From positions 3,030,303 through 3,094,302 of the forward strand of contig CAADRB010000004.1 in assembly GCA_900708905.1 (NCBI GenBank): DNA of 64,000 nucleotides, read 5' to 3'. This document shows, in pieces, positions 10,280-23,900 of the stretch. Position numbers and translations under genes: made by a program. This DNA comes from Hymenolepis diminuta (Eukaryota; Platyhelminthes; Cestoda; Cyclophyllidea; Hymenolepididae). How positions within the stretch are numbered: position 1 is the first letter of the stretch; every line of letters begins with the position of its first letter. Under the pieces are notes generated by a model. The model saw nothing but the letters and a program-made list of their open reading frames with translations. It had not been told where the DNA came from and searched no databases.

Positions 10280-13200
10280 AATAACCTAATCTTCTTCGAT
10301 GAATCGCATACCAATAGAGTTAAATAATTTATTCCAAATAAATGCTAATATAAAGTCTGTCTTTGCTTTTTCCGCGCCGGAGCAGTTACCGTAGTGAATT
10401 TCTTTGAAGATATTTTATTTTATTTTACATAAAATCACTGGAGGAAAATGGTGGAAGAATTGACTGCAATACAATCATTAACGTGATGGTTCGTTTCTCT
10501 TTATGCTCGTATTTAATTATTCAGTTCTTGATTTTTAATTTTAAACGTCAATTTAGAATGCTTAGGAATGTTAAATAAACATGCGGCCAATACCTTGCTC
10601 CTCTACAAGGAAAGATATCAACCAAATTACAGGTGTAATACTTTTGTGCACTACCATACATCATTATATTCTTTGTACTACAAAACATAAAAGATCATTT
10701 TTATGAAAGATAGAAACAGGAAAATTTTTATAAGTTATCATATTTAAGTGACGTTTAAATAATACTGCTTAGTACAGAATTCGCTTCAATGCTTGCTGTT
10801 TTTAGTAAAAGTGCAGGTTCAGTTTCGCACAGTTCAGTTTTCAACTTTTAAAAGGACACTTACTTTTGAGACAGTTTGTGGGGGTTTAGGGTTTAAACAT
10901 TTTTTTCAAGTATCAGAACTTCAAACATCGGATTCCTCAAGCCCAACAATCTGTATCAATATGAATTGGTGTTTTGCTATCACATAACTCTGAGCTAAAA
11001 GCATTGGACGCTTATCATGTCTTTTGGTACAAAACTAATAGAAGAGGTTAATGTTGCCTACCAAGTGTTTACACCGTTTTACACCTTTTGGACTTGTTTC
11101 CATCTCTATTATTTGTACTCTTTTCCTTGATAAAATTTGTAGGAGATTTCTGCTGCACCATGGACATTAACAATAACACTATATAACAGAGCGGAGGAAT
11201 ATCTGAAGCAATTGCATTTATTCCTGATGAACCAAACAAGAGTTAATGAAGTCTTGATATGTCCTCACAAACATATTTCCTTAAATTTTGAACTTTCCCA
11301 CTGAAATTTAGAGAAAATTTTTTTCGATCGGTAGACAGTTAGTGCCCAGATGATAAATTTGGTGTTGGCGTTGGTGATCTACTCTTGAATTCCATTTCAA
11401 TTTACCTTGTACACTTTGTCAGTTTTAAAATTCAGAATGTTATTGCTAATTGCCTATTCTTTCCGAAACTATTTCCTTTCAATAATTAAACTCTAGCTGA
11501 CGATTAAATATTTGATTTCAACTATGAGAACAACTGCAGCTTGTCACTCACTTCTTTCGTTCAATTCAAAGATTATTCTTCCTGTTATGTCTACTTATAT
11601 TTATTTAGTAAAACCATAAATAGGCTTTTATTTAAGACTATAAATCTTACGTTTTTTCTCTCTGTTTGCCCAAAGTAAATGAGGTTTAAAAAGATTTTTT
11701 AACCAGATAATTTAAAAGCCTTTGTATCTTGGACCAAAAATTTGATTATAAATGAGGTGACAATCGCTCATCATCAGTACTGTTCCAGATGCCAAGACAC
11801 TTGGCTGTATTCGAGGCCTTTCACACGATAAATAGGTGGGCGGAGTATTAGTCACACTTCTATCAATCTCTCCGGTATCTAGAATACAAAAGGGTGTTCT
11901 ACAGTGTGCTCTCTTCTTATTAACACGCATCCTAACTTAGTGTCTTCTTCTCTCCCCCTAGCAAGTGACAGAATTTGGAAAACAGATATACAACTTGTAA
12001 ATCTTTGTTACTTATGAACTAAATACATAAAATTAGCATATCTGTAACTGTAGTAGCGATCACTGAGGTTATGAATTTAGGACTCATCAGGAATTTTCCA
12101 GTAAATGAACTGACAAAATGCACTAGCTATTGCTGAAGGGTTGCAAAAGTGGGAAGTTGCCCAAAATGTGTCTTAAATAAATTATAATCAAAAGGCTCGA
12201 GAAATCTCATTGGCAGGATTTTAAATGGAAATATTTATATATAATTTAATTTTATTCATACCCTTCCTAATCAGAATTTTATAACATGAAATCATTATGC
12301 AACATAATGGCTGGTTTTAAGCTACAGAAATCGGCGTAATTTAATAATTAAATGTTATACAAGCTGTTAACGTTTTTCATCAATTTTTGCAAAATAAACC
12401 ATTAATTTTTAATTGAATTCATTTTTGTAAACAAAATTTTGCATGCTTCTTGGACTATTCGTTACATTTAATTACAACCCGCAGGATTGCAGGAAAAAAT
12501 AAATGTTTCTCATTGTGGGAGAGTAACTGAAATCAGTTAATCGTAAGAACAATAAATGATAAAATAGAAGAGATCGGAAAAAATACTGGAAGTAAATTCA
12601 AAGTATCATTCCACTTTGGGATTTCAATATTTGATTTTGGATCTACAATATTTACTAAGGAAAAAGACCATTTTCTAGAATTAAATTTTAATAATTCGTT
12701 CCCGGGGTCACTGAACAAATTCTATCCATGATATAAAGGGCTCAACGACCAGTTGTTTAAATATGATGACAGTTTTGCCGCCTTAACTCATTTTTTCCTC
12801 TCAAGTTTGAGAAAGCGCAATAATCTTACAAAATATCAGCTCAGCACAGCCGAGCTGAGATAGCCATTTTCCAGTAAAATTTCCACAAATAAACTGGGAT
12901 TTTATTCGTATAAGCTAAAATGGGTCATTTTTAATATGGAAAAACACACAATAAATGTACAATTCCTCTCACCCCTTTTTAAGTTATCGGTTGTGATATA
13001 TGAATTAAACAGGGCGATTTGAAATCATCATCTTCGTTACTAAACTTAACAGTTGTAAAAAGGGTTGAATTTTGAGAAACTCGATTCCGAAGAGCATGAC
13101 GTTTAATTGGAATACAGACCACTGATCAATGTAATCCATCGACTATGTTCTTAAAGTTTTCATGGCCACAGTTTTTCATGAAAAGGTTTTAATTCTTATA

Positions 13201-13958
13201 TTAGAAGGGGAAAATGTGTGCAGGGGTAGAAGCCATTGTAGATCCAAAGAGTGAGTTTTTACAGGAATCGTTAACCGTTTGGTAGTTAGGCTCGTACAAA
13301 GGGAGTGTTTATATCGTTTCAAAGAAAAGGGATATCGCTGCAGTGAACTTGAGTCACCACGGACTTAAGTAACGCTCATTCGAGGTCTACTTAATCAGCC
13401 AATTCTGTTAATTAAAATAAACTTCTTGATAACACGGGATGTTTCTAGGGTAGGTCACCGCAAAATTGTCACTGTGAGGAGGATTAAAGTTACGTCTTAG
13501 GAATTGGTAATGACTTGGACAAAAATTTTGGAAAGACAATGTTATTAATCCTTCAGCCTTCTCCCGGTCTTGAGGTACTAAAAGGTGACACAAAATACTG
13601 ACTTTGAACTGGTTCGAGTGCAATTATCTTGCTCAAGCCGTAAGTGTAACTCTTCTGGGCGGCTGTAGGAATTACATGAGGGAAACGGAAGCTTGCATAT
13701 ATAAGAAGACTAAAATAATTTAGGAATGGTAAACGCAATAATGAAAAATTGAAATGAAAAACTCAGAACAGTTGATCAATATTTCATAAACAAAAACCAA
13801 TGGAAAATGGGATAAAAGAAATTGGAAAAAGTTTTGATTCAAAATTAAGAGAAGGCAATTAATGGCGAATGAGAAAAATATGGATTTGAGGGAAAGCAGA
13901 GAAGGAAATTGTTCGGTTTCTATATCTTCGGGTTGATCGCTGCATTTGCCTTGATTCA
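10280..13958. other. AT-rich stretch without recognisable gene
   Basis: Only short frames are present, for example 72 codons on the minus strand at 11712-11930 and 64 on the plus strand at 10793-10987. None shows family motifs or clean splice sites. Confidence 0.6.
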
Positions 13959-14432
13959 TTACCTAGGTTTTCTGCTCTTTGTCACGTTTTGACAGTATAT
14001 TAGTGCAAAGTAATCTAGAGATTTGGAAAACGTCAGCAGTCTGCAACGCTTTCTGAGACGCCAAGAGCCTGTATTTTGTATCGTCTTTTGAAGATTTGAC
14101 TGTTTTTGATGGTGGTGATGTCGGTCCTTTGTGTTGAGCCAGCTCAGGATTGTGGACAAGGAGAACTGGTATGTCGGCCAAGTGCAGCGAAGTGGCATAG
14201 TGTTGGACTTTGTTGTTGTTAACATCAATGTCATGTCTCCGGTTGAGGCAATTTTAGGGTTGTCACTTCAGGTTTCTGTGGATTCCTCATTCTCCTGACT
14301 CGTCTCTTGTGGATGGCGGGTGCTTGCTTAGGCGGGTACTGTTTCTTCTCTCTTTGGTTAGAATTGGGATCACCAGAGATGAGCAGAAGTTATCCTGGGT
14401 GTTATCGATTAGAAGCAGGAAACTGTTCTCTA

Positions 14433-14775
14433 TCATATTCCGTTAATTTGGTGACTGCTGTCCCTTTGAGGAGGATCCGGGTCTGAATTATCCCTCTCTT
14501 GTGGCCACAGTCCTGCAGTATCTCTATTCATTAGCTCGTTGTGAAGCCATTTACTAAATTTTAATCTTGGCTTCTCCGTGCTTTCCAAGATAGCAAACTT
14601 GAGATTATCATAGAGTCGCATGGACAGTTTATGGGGAACATCATACAAGAACATGGCTAATTCTGGTGTTAGACCATTGAGAAAACAGGTATACTGAACT
14701 CTCTGGCTAGCTATTTTGTAAGCGCGGAATAGTGTCTCGAGGAAAAAGAAACTCTCCCGAATATACTATATGATG
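14433..14775 (-). pseudogene. Gag-like fragment of a second LTR retrotransposon
   Basis: A minus-strand frame continues upstream of the Met at 14654. It reads ESFFFLETLFRAYKIAS, then QYTCFLNGLTPELAMFLYDV, then LYDNLKFAILESTEKPRLKF and a piece ending LMNRDTAGLW. The spacing of LETLF...LNGL-PELA...YD-LK-AIL resembles the gag core of a common Gypsy class, in which the last block is followed by a short ELL-type helix. No zinc knuckle, protease or reverse transcriptase follows within 600 bp. Frames at 14234-13959 downstream (with VLLVHNPELAQHKG) may belong to the same decayed element but are not recognisable. This is a call by family pattern from memory; a search could overturn it. Confidence 0.4.
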
Positions 14776-14830
14776 AAGGTGGAAGTAATGATGTCATTTC
14801 CCAGTGCGGATCAGAAAGTTTCGGGTTTTT

Positions 14831-14918
14831 ACTGAGTCACTAATTTGTGGGAGTAGAAACTATTATTGATCAGAAGGGTAAGTTCTTACGGAGTCACCAA
14901 TTCGTAGAAGTATCCGCT
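14831..14918. repeat. Short tandem duplication (period 57 bp)
   Basis: The segment starting actgagtcactaattt at 14831 recurs, mutated, as acggagtcaccaattc at 14888. It lies just upstream of the gag-like fragment in that fragment's reading direction, so it may be leader sequence of the same element. Confidence 0.5.
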
Positions 14919-17900
14919 AGTGCTGACGGTTAATAACATCAATCAGCAGTTCTAAAACTCTTACACAAGCATTATGTTACAGCGCGAATTTCTAAAACTT
15001 GGTGGAGCCTGCGCTATTTTCTAGAGCGGTTAGACTCCGTAAGATAATAGCCAGGATTAACGCAAACCTATTTGCATTCAAGCATCTCATATTAGATTTA
15101 TTTTTCTTCAACAATCAAAGTTCAACTATGGAACTGCATCTGCACTTATATCTCGTAGTTCTTCAGGAAAAGCTACTACTCCAAAAACTTTGAGCTTAAC
15201 CCGATTTCGCCGGTTCTCTACTTTTACTGGGAATAAAACAACAAAGGAAATAAACGGACAAAATGTTAAGTTTGGAAGATTACGAAATATTCCGATTGAT
15301 CAATCAGTTATTATAATAAAAATCAAGTTCAAATTAGAACCTAAGTTAGAAAAGAATGGTAACTATCAGCAAGAGAATTGTCTGTGAAAATAAAGCTGCA
15401 CTTGATAATCGATAACTTGATTATCATTAATTCTAATTTAAAACGCCTATCTAATTAAATCACATCATCATGAAACAACAAGACAATTGAAGCAAATAAA
15501 CAGGCAGTCCAATTTCTGATAGGGTCTAGACTATAGTATTTCGAAAACTTAACCCAAATGCTAATTGGAAAGTGGGATATTTCTTCATTTATCAATTTGA
15601 TTAAACAAGTGCAAACGAATATCTGGAATTAGGTAAAGTTGACAGAACTTAACCTATTTAACATTATGTTACAGTGGTTAACGTACAATATATATCAAGA
15701 AATTGATGCACATCCAATGACCTTGATGTCAGATTTCGAAATAGCGAGAATTCGTACGTATTTCTACTTTCATTCTCACTAGCCTCACAAGTCTGTTTGA
15801 ACAGCCTTCTAAAATCGCGGAAAAGTCAGCTTAGATTGCCTCTGTTATTCATTCCAGAAAGCTATTCTAAATGAGTGTTTTGAGTGATTTAAGGTAACTA
15901 AATTTGAACATTAAATGACTGGATTAGAGGAAACAACTCCAAGAAGTTGTATTTAATCCTTTCCCTTATGCACCAGAATCAGCCAGTTCACATAATTGGA
16001 ATGCGTACCGATGAACGTCGAACTTAAAATCCCTGAATTGATGATCTTGTACTTATGCTATTACGCCAACCGCATACACGTGGGAGAAAGTATTTTTCAT
16101 TATTACCTATGGCAAAGAAAACAAACGCTAAAAATTTAAACAAGAATAAACATCTTACCATTGGGCACAGGAAAATCGTCAATTAAGCGATGAAGCGGGG
16201 GATAGAGTAGAAGTAAATAAATTAATTGGAGCACTTTATTTAAATTTCACTGTCTGATCTACTAGATGCCTGGGTGAATTTGTACTAGTAGTGTTTAATG
16301 CTTATAGTCATAAAAGACATATATGACGTGGACTCTAATGGAAAACTATTTTATTGGTTTGTTGGTTATCTTAGACCTTTCTCAGTTCAAAATTCTTTCC
16401 GTAATAACTCCCTGTTTTGTCATTTGATTAAAGTTAGAATAAGCGCCTATCTGATAAAACGATAAAAATTTTAGACTATCTCAGTTTGCAATAAACTAAG
16501 TGATTCGCATAATCAGTTTAGAATGCGATGAGACTCAGATATTAAGAAGGAGTATCTATTCTGAACAACCACATTACAAAGGATAATTTTAAACTAATCT
16601 CACCAAAGTAGGTCAGTGATCTATATGTTTCAGATTAAACCTTGAAAATTCGAAAAATTATTAATATGCAGAAAATTGCAATGTATGTGTTGCTTAAACC
16701 ATGGGATTCAAGAAAATTTGTATTGTATTTAAGTAAAAATGCAAACATCGATTATTGTGTTTTCCAAAAATAAAATGGATACTTTCTTTTCTGATTTTTT
16801 ACTCCCCTTTTCAATGACAGTAAAGTTCGAAATATATCAAAACTAGGGAAACAATTCATGTAGCACAAAGTGCGTACAATAGCTAGCTGCAATTTAAAAG
16901 ACCTTCAAGGCTAAGGCAACATCATTCCTTCAACCAGAAAAGAAGAGAGTAGTAAAAACTAATGGCCTTCAGTTATGCTCTTTTTCAGCGTAATAGTCAA
17001 GGCCATTCCGACCTACTTATAGGACAACACGCTTGCGAATCGATTTTTGTAAGCTAAATTCATTTGCTGCTTGAAGAACTTAAAGCCATCAAATTCATTT
17101 AAAATTAGACGATTTCCTAACTGATATTTTTTAATGTATGTATAATGGGCATTAACGTGTAAACTGACCCGTTTCGTCTTTTAGTTATATTTTAATTGCA
17201 TAGATGTGAGTCATAGTGTCTGAAATTTTTTTTTCGATATTTTTTCACATCCAGGGCAATAGCTATTGAATTAAGAAGGAATGAAAATTTTATTAAAAAT
17301 AATTGCTAAAACCTTTTCCTGCAGTTGTAGTGGATAAATATTTATAGTTTCATTGTTTTTTAATCTTTTTGTGACTTGTTTTCTCGAAATTAACTAATTG
17401 AGAGGATTAAAATGCCTTAATTATATTCACCTAATCAACTTTAAGAGATAAAATTCGGCATTCCTTAAGATTTAGATTTAAGTGTTTTCGCATGAAAATC
17501 GGATTTTCACTCTGAAACTTAATAATCGTGAGAAAGGGCTTGCACTCACATAGTTATTAAATTTTAGTTTACAAATTTTACCGATTTATTATACTTCTGC
17601 GCACAGCTACAGATTTGTTTATGTTGAGAGTAATCAGCACTTTTCGAAAGTTATTTCTATTCAAACAGACATGGCAGGCAGAAAACCTATTTAACGATTT
17701 ACAAATTAAAATAATCGCCGTCTTTTTAATTTTTTATTCAGCAGAAAATCGACCAATTTGTTTTCAAAACAAAAGTGTATCGCTTTTTAATTTCTGAAAT
17801 GCCCATTTGTCAATCTGAATAAAGAAGGTCTTTCTTAATGGAATATAAATTTTTGTAACAAATTATACAGTGTTACAGGTTTAAGTTTACTCCAAAATTC

Positions 17901-20900
17901 ATACCGTTTATATATATATGGAAGCCAATAGAATTATAAGATTGTAAATTTGAAAATAAGATCTAAATTGTCGATTTCCTAAATTTATGAATGGATGACA
18001 GAAGCTCAGGAAATGACACATGCCAACTTTCACCGAATGAGATAAGTCGGAACTGTATTTATTATTGTCATTGAGTTCATTACAATAACAAACTTAAGCA
18101 CTACTAAATTGCTGTATTTTTAAAGGTATTTTTTTCAAGTCGTTTTTCCAAGATCACCTATGTGCTTATTATCTTAAAGTTAACTTTGGAAAACCCACCA
18201 AATTTTCCCATTTAATGGCAAATTAATATTGATTATGCATTCTTCCTTAGTTCGTTTATTATTTCACTTACTGCTGAAAATTGATCCTATATAATAATTG
18301 CAGTGGGAGCTGAGACCATTTAATAAATTAACTAACGAATTTGGACTCAATATCAGTGAAACCGTGCCCGCTCATTGTGGCTGTCAAGAGAGGCGTTCGC
18401 ATAATTTGACTACCAAATAGATCTAAAAGTACACATTTGCGTCACCTTTCTATACCCTGGACTTCACGAGCAATTCAGTTCAGATGTTTCACATCTAGCA
18501 GAGAGACAAACTGAAGCTCATCAAATAGTTAGAAAATTAGACTTTAGCAAAGTAAATGACTTTCAATTTTGTGTAGTCATGATTGAATAGACAGTATGTT
18601 GATAGGTTAATTCAATTAATGTCATGGCTACAACGACCTTGACTAAATGATCTGCATAATTTAGCCATTTGCTGACTCAGTAAAGATAATAATAAATCAG
18701 AGTGTAGCGGTGTTTATGTGTGGTATCGGTTTGTCCTGCTAAACTTGGCATGCATATTTGCAGGCATAAATTAAAATTAGCCTTTTAGATCAGCCTATAA
18801 TGGACATTCGGTCTCACGCGAATTTGAGTTAGCAAAGGATTTCTTTATTTTTCAGCTATTACTTAAAGAATAATATTAACTTTTAACTATTTTTTAATCA
18901 TAGGGATCAAATGTCTAAACATATGAATCGAGTTCAAAGATTAGACAATGAGATCGCATTAGTCCTTATGGTTTATAAGCAATTAGTCAATAGTTCAGGG
19001 ATTCTCTTTTGTAATTGGTATGACTTAATTAACAGTTTTAGCTAGTGGCAAGCTACTGCAATGTAATAAAGCATTACGAAGAATACAAATGGAGGATTTT
19101 AGAGGAGAAATACTGAGCCATTATGTTGTTTATCCACGGCCAAACTACCGGTTGAGTAGTTTGTTCTAAGCGGCAAAGAATTATGCTGTTTACTACCTGC
19201 TTACTAACTTGTCTGTCCGTCGGTTTGATTGTTCTTGTTATTTGCATGAAGTAGCAATGGGTCTAGTTCCCCAAATATGTCAATACAAGACGAATTTTTA
19301 CGTCGAATTGTGCGCGACTCCATCAGCCCACCGAATACTTATTTCCCAATGTAATTTATACTCTTACATAATCGAATTACATACGACATTTTTATTAATT
19401 TTTTCTGTTGCAAACATGAAGAATTCGTCTAGATCTTTCTAATTTATCTACGCAAATACTAAATGAAAAAGCTTCAATTTATTCAGGAAGGAGGATTTTT
19501 CTACTAAAAATCATGCTCTTGGTATATGTCAAGATTATTTTCCTGGCTAGTAACAACTAGCTGCTCTTCAATTACTAAAAAATTTATGGGATGAGCATGA
19601 ATAGTCTCTTAATCCAATCATTCTGAACGCATTGGACGCATTCTGCCAATTACAAAACTAATAGTTGAATTATTAGATTTGAATGGATTTGCAGTGGATA
19701 AAACCTGATGAATATAGAGTTCAATTTTAGGAAATTTCTTTTGTTTCCCATATTGGTCTCCCTTTATGATGACTTCCTTTTCGTATTAGATACTCCATGC
19801 CTAAAAATTGTGTTTATCTTCCCATGAGCAGTAATTACAACAATAGGTCGTGTTCATACATTCTTTAAAGGTTATTAAATTACGTTTTTACTAATAATAA
19901 CAGGAAATCTTTCCAAAAGATAATCCGTTAATAGTAATATTTTTCTAAATAATTTAATTCACCTCATCTGAGCAAAAAGAAGTATTTAGAAATCTCTTTT
20001 TCTAAAAACGGAAACAGGATTACATTCAAATTCTAATGACTGCAATTATGCTATTCCTTGTTGCGTAATTTCATATTTTCTTTTAGAAAGAAATGTAAAT
20101 TTCATGATATAATAATATTTAGAACTTGTTAGTATATTGATCAGCCTTATTCTTCATCATGTTTACATGAGTCATCGTAGCAAGCTTCCAATTCGAACAT
20201 TAAGTTCATTCGTAACGTGATAAAGGCAGACAGTGATCAATATGATAACAGCCTTGAGATAAACCAGATTAGTAGCCCAGTAGACAGACATTCAGACAGC
20301 CATAATAATAATAAGAAGGGCGGGCACTTATGTGTGCGTGTCTAGACACAATCAATGATGTCTCTCTTAAAATCACACCCTGCCGCTCCAGGTCTTTGTC
20401 GCCGTTGGTTAAAAATTAATTAATTAATTTTCCCAAAACCGAACTAGTCACAGAAACTTCTCCCCCATTTATCTAATTCTTAATAGCAGTAAAAAGTACA
20501 GAAACGCTACTAATTCCAAAGTACAATTTATAATTAAGCCTTAACAGGTCATAATTCGCATTAGAATTTGAATGTTATCAATATTAGTCTTAATTTTCTA
20601 CTACATTTACGGCAAGGGGCGAAATAATTCATGTGTAAAATAACGGTGAATCGTTAATAAAATTTCAAGTAATAATAGAACTTATCATTAGGGGGTTTTA
20701 ATTAATTGTTTTGAATATAGTCTCCTTTAGAGTTACGTACCCACCCAAAAAGTTAAGTTGCCAATCTTTCGGATCAAAGATAAAATTTGGACGGGGACCT
20801 GTTAGGCTTTCAATTTTATCTTTATTGGAAAAAAGGAGTAAGAAATTTAAATATACCTAAATTTGAGTTGTGATTGATGACGCTTTGTTCATTACATTTC

Positions 20901-23900
20901 ATTAATTTTAAATTATTTAGAGCTGTTTGTTTATTTGGAGTTTATTTTAGAAGTCTGTCGAAAACAAGTTATCATGAAAAAGTGTTTTATTCTTTTAATA
21001 TTTCCCTTTCTTCATGTACATTGGGAAGAAAGTGGTCTACTTGAACTGGAGCATATTAAATGATCTTTGCCGATATATAACGGTCAGTTAGTATGTGCGA
21101 GGATTTGCACCTCGAATATTATTTTACTCACTTTTTAAGCGTTTAGTTCTCACTTCTACAATCGTATAATTAGTATTTATGATGAGTTGATTTTTTTTCC
21201 ATGTGAAGTCACTGAAAAATTATCGATTTTTGCAAGCAAGCAATGGAAAATAAATTAAAGTTGCGCATACGTTGCTTAGTTCCTTCTATAAACAAAGAGA
21301 GGGCCTCCAGAGTGAGATAGCATCACGTACTCACATAAAGTTAACGTGCGCACCATCACCAGCCCTAAAAGGAACACTAAACGGTGACATAAATCTCCAC
21401 CGCCCTCTGTTCCGTGACTCATATAGTAAATTATACACAGAGAGAAAGCTGTTCGTGGGAGAACAGCAAAATATGGACACGAATCCCATATGTTTTATAG
21501 GCACTTCTACAAATCAATAATTGTTTGCCATACTCCACGTCACTTATTCAGTGATCCAAACTTAATTGAATGAAAGGAATTTTTTGTATTTGTACTCTAA
21601 TATGACTGACTGTAATTATTTATAGTGCTCGATTTTGGACGATTTCGATGAAAGCAAATGGAGAGCATATTTGAGGTATACTTAAATGTCAGTTGACTTT
21701 CCTAATTTTAATTGCTCCATTAATTTACTCAAGATTCCAAAACATAATTCATCAAATATCACCTTTGGAACAAAATTCGGTAAACCAATCTTTAAATAAA
21801 CGAAGTACAGCTCTACTTTAAAAGTAAATGAAGTACGACATTTGTATAGTTTATTTCCGAGGCTAAATACTGGCTTCTGCTCAATTTCCTACTCTTCGCT
21901 CGTTATTAGGTTTTTTTATTCTTACGCGAAATAAGTCGTTTACCCAGTATAATACCTGAAATCATTAAATAAAATAACAATATTTGCGAATCAAAACTAC
22001 ATGAATCTAAAGGAAAAAATTTTCGTTCCCGTATATCATTCGAGTCCTAGGGGAAGCCAATTGGATAGGATAAGTGCTTACGCAACCACTTCGGTGATTG
22101 GCTAGCCAATATTCAAGGTCGCTTACTGGACTTTTTACGCCACGAAGGTAGGCAGGATACTAAGTGCTGCAGAAGAACAATTTCTCTATTACTTTCCCGT
22201 CGCAGAATGTGGAAAACAGGACTCATAGTGTGCATTACTATCTGTCTCATTATTCTTGAAGATAAAAAATAACCAAGTTCCTCCAAGAACAGAACCATCT
22301 CTCCAAGATATAGCAGTTAAAATATATGGAATTAAAAGTTTCCTCTACTGTACTATCTCAATTAACTGTTGAAGATGAAAAATTGTATTCTTTTTGTAGA
22401 AGGAAGTAAAATTTAAAGAAATGCTCCTATTTTGATATGGGTTGTAAATGTTAGTTGAGATAGTTATCACTATGTTAGAGATTTTGTTGTCGCTTTGTTA
22501 GAAAAAAAGACTCTATATAAAGTGTGCATGGTTTTGTGATGATCTGGGAATATATAAAAAATATAGACTAAATAAATTAGCAGATTTCATTCCTCCTTGA
22601 CAAATGTCGTTTTATTATTTTTGAGTTAAAATTTGCATTAAAATCAGATTTGTTTTGTTCGCATTATGACTTAAATAACTGCGTTGTTTTAACTTTCATC
22701 AAATCTTGTAATTTCATACCGTATCCGATTTTACAAAACAAACTAACTGGATCTTATTCAATCGATTTCAACTTACAAATTTCAAACAGATTGGATTTAA
22801 CATAGCAAAGTATATTTCTTTTTCAAGAATTAGTATGAAAATGAAAGCTTAACCTTAATTACTCATTTATATTACTGAGAAATCCTCACACCCATCTTCA
22901 TATTAGTGTTTGTTTACAGCTCATCATATTGCTTGTATGGTACACAGAAGGCATAGGGTAAACAGCATTGCTAATTTGAAAGTAAAATGTCTCACTTTGA
23001 TGGGAATTAGTATAAGCAATCCTTTGGAATAGTTAGTAAGATTAGACAGAAACTAGAAAGCCGAAATTTTATTAAGATAAAATTACTCAGACTTAAGATG
23101 GAAGAAGGACGGTATCTGTAAGTTTAAAAGGTAGTTTTCTTATAACTGAGAAATTTGTTTTGCTCAAATAGAATTGGATTCGTGGGAAACAATTGGCCAC
23201 CAATTTAGTGACTGCCCCAGCTTACGCGCCCAGGGGCGAGCGTAGGAATCCAATAATCGATAATCCGGTGAACGAAATAAGAAGTCAATTAAATTTTTTC
23301 CGATTTACAATAAATATGATAATTTAATACTACTTGGTAGCATATTAATGGTATGCCCATTTATAATAACAACTAGTTAATATTATTATTGTTATCTGAA
23401 GCTGTCATAAATTTGATAATATGGAAAATAGTTATAACAGCAGAATCTAATCTCAATCTTCCAACATCTTTGTATCGATCTTATAGCAATCTATCAACAT
23501 AAATGGCGATCGCGGTTGATTAGAATCAAGGATTTCGAATTAAACCATAAGTATCGTTAAATAATGGCAGAAATTAAAACCGAAAGATGTTTAGTATTAA
23601 GTTTCGGGTTTAAAGTAACCTGTGAAGTAGGAACAGATAAACAAATGGTCATTTTATTTTCGAACTTATTGATTAGACGTAGTTTCCCGCAATTAGTTCT
23701 GACAAAGAAAAAATAGCCTGTTTCATGATTGGGAACCCACATCCCTGTTCCCTTACCCTTACCAGTACTGTTGGCTGTTCAGTGGATGCTTGTCGAGCAG
23801 ATCTAAACTGTACTGATGAACACGTTGACCACTAGAACTTACCTCCTAACTTCAAGGCAAAATTACTTTAAATTGCTCATTAATTTTATTCCCTTTTCCT

